From NCBI GenBank assembly GCA_022225965.2, contig JAKJXP020000060.1:124001-188000 (forward strand): 64,000 bases of DNA. Direction: 5' to 3'. Positions within the stretch are counted from its first letter, which is position 1, and each line of letters starts with the position of its first letter. This DNA comes from Diatrype stigma. Lineage: Eukaryota > Ascomycota > Sordariomycetes > Xylariales > Diatrypaceae. The notes beneath the pieces were generated by a model that made no database searches, was not told where the DNA came from, and saw nothing but the letters and a program-made list of their open reading frames with translations. Of the stretch, positions 57,823 to 64,000 are shown in pieces. The position numbers and the translations under genes were made by a program.

Positions 57823-58645
57823 TTATGCCGAAAGGAAACCACCACAGACCTCCATAAATCGCTCAGGTTCTTCCCAGTGTGCCATATGGCTTGACTTCTC
57901 GAATCTGACCCACTTGACCCTAGGGATAGTCTTGAACCATGGCTCGACACAAATGTCTGTTATTTCGTCATACCTCCCACTCACAACTAAAGTATCTACT
58001 TTGATCTCATGGGCAACCTTCCAACCCTCCCAATCTTTCAGAGTCCCGACAATCACAAGTTCCGAAGGTCCCTGCCTGAGAAGTGTCAGCGGGCTGCAGC
58101 ATGAATGAAGAGGCGAGTTGCTTACATCGTCATGTATGCTGTCGAGTCCTCTTCGAGGTGCTGGAAAGCACACTGGACTAGTTCGGGCTGCGGATCGATC
58201 CGACAAACATGCTTGGAATAGAAGAAAGCACTGGCCTTGTGGTACTCGGAACTTTCGTGATCAGACCCCTCTAGCGCCTGGCGAATCTCCGTTGGCAGTT
58301 CAGATCGCAGCTGGTCATTCCCCTTTATGTATAGAGGGACACTGGCAGGGGAGCTTGCGATGACCAGTTTCCTCAATCCCACTGGGTGGCGTGTGGCGTA
58401 TATCGCCCCGAGCATGCCACCCCAGCTCTATCCCAGCAGATAGAACCCTCTCTCGCGCAGCTTCAAGTGGTCGACCAAGTTATCAAGCTCGGCTATGAAG
58501 AGAGCGAATGTCCATGAAGCACGATTAGAACCGGTGATTGAGAGGACACAAGACTGCCGTGGATCTTGTACCATGTCTTGCTTGGCTTCCCGCCGTTCGG
58601 CGCTTCGAAGGCAACCTCTCCTTCTAAGATACTGGCTACCGCCAT
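57823..58645 (-). pseudogene. Broken alpha/beta hydrolase, proline iminopeptidase type
   Basis: The reading starts at ATG 58645 (MAVASILEGEVAFEAPNGGK) and reaches VLIVLHG, the oxyanion-hole region. It then jumps, in another frame, to FIAELDNLVDHLKLRERGFY; some 40-50 residues typical of the family between the two are missing, so this is an internal deletion with frameshift. At 58428-58430 a TAG stands right before SWGG, where the family has the nucleophile elbow G-x-S-W-G-G. The rest is well kept: MLGAIYATRHPVGLRKLVIA, an intron (58125-58076, GT-AG) joining YMT-MQGPSELVIVGTLKDW, the acid loop GRYDEITD, and the catalytic His in SSHMAHWEE. Stop at 57823. The nonsense codon fits a C-to-T change in a CAG codon. 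It lies about 400 bp from the 994-bp transposon. Functional peptidase activity is not expected. Confidence 0.85.
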
Positions 58646-59785
58646 ACTTCACAAGACGATGTAGGTCTAGCTAAATCAAAAAGGGGTTCGCATTACATAT
58701 CACGACGTGGATGATACACTATCTTGATGCCGACTCTTGCGGGATTTTCCCCATGCAAGGAAGCTACTATTTAGGTAGAACATGGTCATGATAGGTGCCC
58801 TTTAAGAATGCAGGTTATAGGATAAGCTCTCCTATCCCTTGTTTGTTGGAAGTCTGTGTAATACACATAATATTGTGTTGGCTGCACCATGCCATGTCCT
58901 TGATGCAGTTGGACGTTGCGACGTTACGTCCATAGGGGGGTGGACCCCACCTTTATGCTGAGAAGGACACTGATAAAATCCAGCTGAGACAGACACCACG
59001 GCGTTCCGTACCTCGGATTATTGTGCTCGCCTCAGAGGTCTGGATGACGTTGAATTTGCAGTCTATTTCTCTCCATATACGACTATACCTGTCATATCGT
59101 AAAGTCGGAAGCCCTAGATTGATGTCCCTGAGAAGTGACACTGACTAGATGGTTAAGAAACACTGGCAGAGGCACGGTGAGGTCATGCGACCTAGTTAGA
59201 TAATGGGAAAGGGCCAAATATACAGTGATGGCAAGTTACACTTTCTGGGAAGCGCTTGAATTGAAACAAACTACGATGCATCAAGCACGAATAATCCTCA
59301 TAGATATATTTCATGGTTAGTAGCATATCCCGGTTACTTCCATAGGCTCATTATGTGGGTCACATTCCGGTACCTCGTGGTTGCTCCGCGCAACCACCCG
59401 ATCGATCCCCGATTGCCGTGGGGCATCTTCCGGAACTCAATTTCAAACCTCTAAGACGGCACCAAGGCCCCCCTTCGAACTCGATACATCATAGACGGTA
59501 ATTTTGCCATATTCGCACCCTTGTAACCAAACCGAACATCGCGCCATTAGAACTCATCATCCGCCTGAACGCTTGTCGCCCGTTCCTGACTACCCCAGCT
59601 CTGACGTAATTGTGTTACCCTCATTTGTTTACTCCGGATCGCAGATTCGAGGCTAGGCGCACAGTATGGTCAGTGAGAAATCCATCTGAACTCCACATAG
59701 GACGGCCAGCGGTGTGAACCAGCGGCCAGCCTGCAGCCGCCAGCTCGTCCCATCTCACTAACGCAGAGTTCTTGCTCCACAGGCT
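58646..59785. other. Intergenic region upstream of the EF-hand gene
   Basis: About 1.1 kb. The last 150 bp probably hold the 5' leader of the EF-hand gene; a CCACAG acceptor sits 3 bases before its ATG, so a leader intron or an upstream exon is possible. No other gene seen. Confidence 0.6.
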
Positions 59786-60838
59786 ATGCCCTCTACCTAC
59801 AAGCCATCGCCCCTAGGCTACGGCTCTCCTCGAAGCTCACCCTTCCGCCGACAAGAATCACCAGCCTCCCCGACACCGATCCGACAGACGACACCGAACG
59901 GATCGCCCACGAAGTCAGGGGCCTCCTACGCGCCCAATAGACTATCCCCCACTCCGGGTCCCACCGGTACCCCAGAGAGTCGGACGCCTCGCGGCCGCTC
60001 ACCAGGACACGCTACTACGATGCCGCCTTTATCGCCACGTTTGGGCTCCCCAGCTCATCTACGCACCCCCTCTAGACCTGCGCCAGCGAGAGTCCAATCA
60101 ACCAGCGGCAACGCGCTGTCGCAGCTTCAACCGACGCAGGTGCGGACGCTGCGAGACGCGTTCCAGATCCTAGACAGAGATAGCGACGGGGTCGTGAACC
60201 GGGAGGACGTGGCGGACATGCTAGGCCAACTAGGTGCGGAATACAACCTGTCCTATCCTATCCTATTCTAGCCTACCCCATCCCCCCTTCCAGACTAGCC
60301 ATCAAAATGCAATGCCACATACCACAGTAATCAATCGAAATATCGCGGAACAGAACTAACATCCGAGCGTCCAGGCCTCCCCACCACGCCCTCCGACCTC
60401 GCGGCGTTCTTCCCGCCCGACGAGGCGCCGACGATGACGCTAGCCGTGTTCCTGAACAGCATCGCGGCCTCGCTGGCGCTGATGTCGCCGAGCGCCGAGC
60501 TGCTGTCGGCGCTGTCGGCCTTCGACGACGACGACAGCGGCCAGGTCGACCTGGGCGAGCTGCGCGAGGCGCTGCTGCACACCCCGCCCGAGGCGGACAT
60601 CGGCGGCGGGGCCGCGCCGCCGCCCCTGACCCCCGCCGAGGTCAACAAGATCGTCCGCGACTTCAGCGGCCGCCGCGCCTTCAGCAAGCACGCCGTCGCC
60701 GCTACGAGCGGCACCGGCGGCGGGGGCGCCGCCGCCCGCCGCGGCGAGGTCTTCCGCTACCGCGACTTCGTCAACTCCATCGTGGGCGGCGGCGGCTCGG
60801 CCGAGGCGAATGCGAATGGGCATGCGGAGGAAGAATGA
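59786..60838 (+). CDS. EF-hand protein resembling myosin II regulatory light chain
   Basis: Two exons, 59786-60233 and 60354-60838, joined as MLGQL-ELTSERPG; 310 residues. The first 115 residues are Ser/Pro/Thr-rich and basic with many SP/TP sites (GSPRSS, ASPTP, SPTKS, RTPRGRSPG), probably disordered and phosphorylated. The EF-hand core starts at TLRDAFQILDRDSDGVVNRE, whose loop D-x-D-x-D-G ends in a Glu/Asp and looks competent for calcium. A second canonical loop is FDDDDSGQVDLGELREALLH. The C-terminus has SGRRAFSK and GEVFRYRDFVNSIVGG, the pattern of fungal regulatory light chains that bind the type II myosin neck during septation. A calmodulin-like alternative is less likely given the extension. 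A CCACAG acceptor just before the ATG leaves the true 5' end open. Confidence 0.82.
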
Positions 60839-62388
60839 GCGTGGGCTGCCTTTCTTTCTTTCTTTTTTTCTTCCCCATTCTTCCTTTCTGTTTTGCTTGT
60901 GTTTTCCTTTCCTCTTGGGCTCGCGAAGGGAGAAGGGGGGGTCTTTGTTTGGTTCGGGTTGTTATCTGCGTCTGACTTGTAATAGAGGACCGCCTGTCTA
61001 AAGAGCACCGAAATGCTGGGGCGTGGGCGGGCTCTTGATATATATTTGATGGTTATGCTGTACTATGACACTGGTTTATGGGGAAAGCGGCAAGGGAACG
61101 ACGAGGTGCATGCGGATGCACCGATTGCTGCGGTTTTCAGTCCTTGTGGAAGAGGTCGTTTCTACCCTACGGTTAGACATCAGGACTGGCCTGGAGAGCA
61201 TGTGAATCAGGCGCTTTTTCGCGTGTAATGAACATTAACAGCGTGTCTTTTATGACCTACAATTCTTGTAACACTATTGTAAACACGAATAGAGTGGAAC
61301 ATACCATAGCAATCAGCTTGAAGGATATTCATGGTTAAGCTCAAACTGCCTTGGCAGTAAATGATCTCTATATTGAACTTTCTATCACCTCATCTTTGGT
61401 ACATATGGCAATGATTTGATTCATCGGGGACATCAAGCAGGTCCGGCTTGTCCGAGCCCTACGCTGAACGACGGACCCGTAAAAGGAGGAAGGTACCCCA
61501 CCTCCGCATTCCACATCCCCACACGGCGCGGGCCGCCAGCCGATCTTGGGAGGAAAGTCTATTACAACTTCATATCCAGATACAAGCTTCATCATCTCAT
61601 GAAACATCCCGGGTATGTCAGATTCGAGTATGGACATACCGAATCAGTAGACAGCCTTCTCGCTCGGTGGAAACGATGTGCGTATCAACGACTATGATAG
61701 TGAAACCTTGGGTGGAAATGGGATGGAAGCAGAGAATACTGGTATGACTTGATTCGACATACATGAGGAAGGAACATATGTTCATGTACACAATCAGCAA
61801 AGGTCTTTGTATGGAATGGTCAATACATCATTTGCTACCTAGGTACCTAGGTAGGTAGGTATAACTAACAGGTCAAACCTTAATATTGACAGTGGTGGAG
61901 TTCTTGGGCTAGGCTCCCTCTCTTAGTTTCTTGTCAGTGCAAAGGAATCCCTTCGAAGTTCCCTAGCCGGGAAACAACACTCATTCAAGGACCTACCGAG
62001 GCAATATGGTGTTGAAGAATGATAATATATCTGATTGCAGTTGAAGGTACTCAGTAACATATGAGCGAGGACTTGTATCTGTCGAGTCTTCCATAAGTGA
62101 GCTACATCAAACAGGATGATATGTAGGTAACAAGTGATTCAGAAGTTTACATGTCACGATGTTTCACTGGAGATATTCGCGTTTGTGTAGAAACATGGAA
62201 TTGGTAATGGGGTGCAATGCGCACTGATGGTAGATAGCACCCTCGTGATATCCTAGCAAACTACTGCAGAACTCTGCAAGGCCGAGAGTAACCTATGACT
62301 ATGAGATCATCTCGGGTATCAGAGGTTGATGAAAGCACTTAGAAATCCTCCCAATTCGTGTTCAGGCTGCATTATCCGTAGAACCCGC
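60839..62388. other. Intergenic region, nothing seen
   Basis: About 1.5 kb between the convergent EF-hand and Myb/SANT-like genes. Two overlapping exact TACCTAGGTA copies at 61836-61845 and 61844-61853. Short ORFs only. Confidence 0.6.
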
Positions 62389-62846
62389 TTAGATGTCAGC
62401 CTGCTTCTTAGCAGCCCTGGACTTCTTGTTGGAAGGAGGCTCAGCATCGCCAGCATCAGTCTTAGCCTTGCGCTTGGTAGGGGTGGCGTTGGCGACAGCG
62501 CTGTCAGGAGCCGCCACGTTGCCCTCGCCGTCCTTGAGGGCCTGCTTGTACTCGCGAAGGATCTGCTTCGTCACGCGTTGGCTGTTTGACGAATCTCTGT
62601 TAGGAAAGTACGACCCCCAATGATAGAACTTGTTGAGGAGCTCGGGAAAAGGAACGTGTAAAAAGCTTACCTGAGGGCACCCTCGGTGAAGCTGTAGCCG
62701 AATCCCGCCATCTGCTCATGGACCTTGCCCCAGTTGATCTTGACCTTGAGGTCATTGCCGCCCGGCTTCACCTCTGCGAGGTGGGTGACCACGATTGCGA
62801 GGAGTAGATCGCGCTCACCCTTGTCGTTCCAAGTAGGACCAGGCAT
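62389..62846 (-). CDS. Small Myb/SANT-like protein with basic, Ala-rich tail
   Basis: Two exons in coding order, 62846-62671 and 62596-62389, joined as EGAL-R-DSSNSQRV; 127 residues. The N-terminal half is MPGPTWNDKGERDLLLAIVV, then KINWGKVHEQMAGFGYSFTE and GALRDSSNSQRVTKQILREY: a W-(LLxAI)-W pattern with three helices, as in Myb/SANT-like small fungal proteins. The C-terminal 45 residues are Lys/Ala-rich (PTKRKAKTDAG, NKKSRAAKKQADI) and look like a nuclear localisation or DNA-contact tail. A small nuclear, chromatin-associated role is inferred, not shown. Similar short proteins are multi-copy in many Pezizomycotina. Confidence 0.75.
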
Positions 62847-64000
62847 CTTGATTTGGTGATCTGTTTAGTTTGATGGTGAGAGTAGATGGATTGATGATGG
62901 AAAGTTGGAGGACTTGGATATGGGTCGTGTATTTTGTGTTCTTGTGTTCTTGTTGGTGTTCCTGGATGGTGGGTGGTGGTAGTCAAAATGGTGAGGATGT
63001 TTAGGATCTAGGAGATTTGGTGGTAAATAAAGTTGAAGGAATTCTCCACTTGCAGAAGATGTAAAGGCCAACAAGAAATTGTAGGCAACAACGTATTAGC
63101 CAGGCAAAAAATGTGTGACTGCCTTGTGGTGATAAACAGGAAAGAACAAGTGCTTGTACAGTCACTACGTCCCCCTTACCGAGTACAAGGCATCTAGTGA
63201 CTGAGGTACATAGACTTAACACTCGTACGTGACTTTATACCAATGTGGTTCACATCATACCTCACCCTGACAACATTTATTTTGACAACAGCGGCAACCC
63301 TATCCTGCATGAAAAATAACACCGGAGGTAAGCCAGGCCACCAATCATATGCGTGTATTGACGCCACCGGGCCTCACCCCTACCAAACCTATATAAGCTA
63401 CTACAGTACCTGCCCATAGGGTACCCTAAAGGTTGGACCGACTAGAGAATCTACAACTTGTTTGTTACTTCCTACTGGATATCTACCTAAATCCATATAC
63501 AGAACACCAGTGAAGCCCGTGGAATTACTAGATAATCCAGGTAGGAATTGTAGGTCAGAATCTTCAGCGGATGTATAACACAAAGGAGCGTTTCCCATAA
63601 TTTGCAGCCCTCTGCTACCACTTGGGGACAAGGCAGTTCTTTCCTACTAGCATCATCCGTCATAATTTCTCCCACACAACCACCTGGAAACTTCTACCGT
63701 GCCAGACAATAACATCACGGTCACATAGCCATCTAATAGCCATCTCAATGTAAGTGGTTGTAGTATATATGTCAGTCCCTTCCTTTGATGAAGCATGTCT
63801 ATCCTAGCTGCTATAGGTTGGATCATGTATTCTCTACTAAGACTACTTGAAAAGGTCACAATGGCCAGAAATGTTTGGTAACCATTAAACAACAAAATGC
63901 CTCTAAAGGTGTCAATATGAACGTGTGTCTGATTCGGAAGGGGCAATGTGACGAATACCTTGGCAGTTGCCTAGACGATCATTCAAGGAGTACAACTGAA
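62847..64000. other. Region upstream of the Myb/SANT-like gene to window end
   Basis: Contains that gene's promoter and pyrimidine-rich leader. ORFs up to 97 codons on the minus strand show no domain-like sequence. Nothing else seen. Confidence 0.55.

Overview
The window is nuclear DNA of a filamentous ascomycete (Pezizomycotina, most like a sordariomycete). The basis is short GT-AG introns inside genes of typical fungal layout, fungal families (DUF1996 secreted protein, sulfotransferase-like protein with a C-terminal anchor, fungal TM7S3/TM198-type protein), repeats whose copies differ only by C-to-T and G-to-A changes as repeat-induced point mutation (RIP) leaves them, and long intergenic stretches rich in TACCTAGGTA-type palindromes. 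No tRNA, rRNA or CRISPR was found. There are no operons; genes lie on both strands.

Layout. 1-20 kb: a 5'-truncated sulfotransferase-like gene (+), a convergent intronless SNF2 helicase of ATRX/ARIP4 type (-), 4 kb without a gene, glutathione synthetase (+), a small Cys/Gln-rich protein (-), the Arl1 GTPase (-), ribosomal protein eL39 (+) and Skp1 (-). 21.6-24.9 kb: an AT-rich, RIP-degraded transposon with 61-bp inverted ends and an imperfect 8-bp target duplication. 26-40 kb: a large TM7S3/TM198-type membrane protein (-), a second membrane protein of unknown function (-), and the mitochondrial single-stranded DNA-binding protein (+). 40-50 kb: an orphan ORF (+), the 11-exon purine gene for FGAM synthase (+), and a peroxisomal GMC alcohol oxidase-like enzyme ending in SKL (-). 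51-59 kb is the accessory part: a possible small two-exon gene, minisatellites, a DUF1996 secreted protein, a 994-bp transposon copy with an exact 8-bp target duplication, and a broken alpha/beta hydrolase gene. 59-64 kb: an EF-hand protein like myosin regulatory light chain (+) and a small Myb/SANT-like protein (-).

The genes are mostly unrelated housekeeping functions (glutathione, purine synthesis, translation, SCF ubiquitin ligase, Golgi traffic, mtDNA maintenance), not a cluster. No biosynthetic or defence system was seen. The two most unusual things are the pair of RIP-marked transposons, which share GAGA-starting inverted ends and 8-bp duplications and may be one family, and the strong intergenic excess of one 10-bp palindrome. 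Exon borders were worked out by hand from reading frame, splice signals and family similarity.
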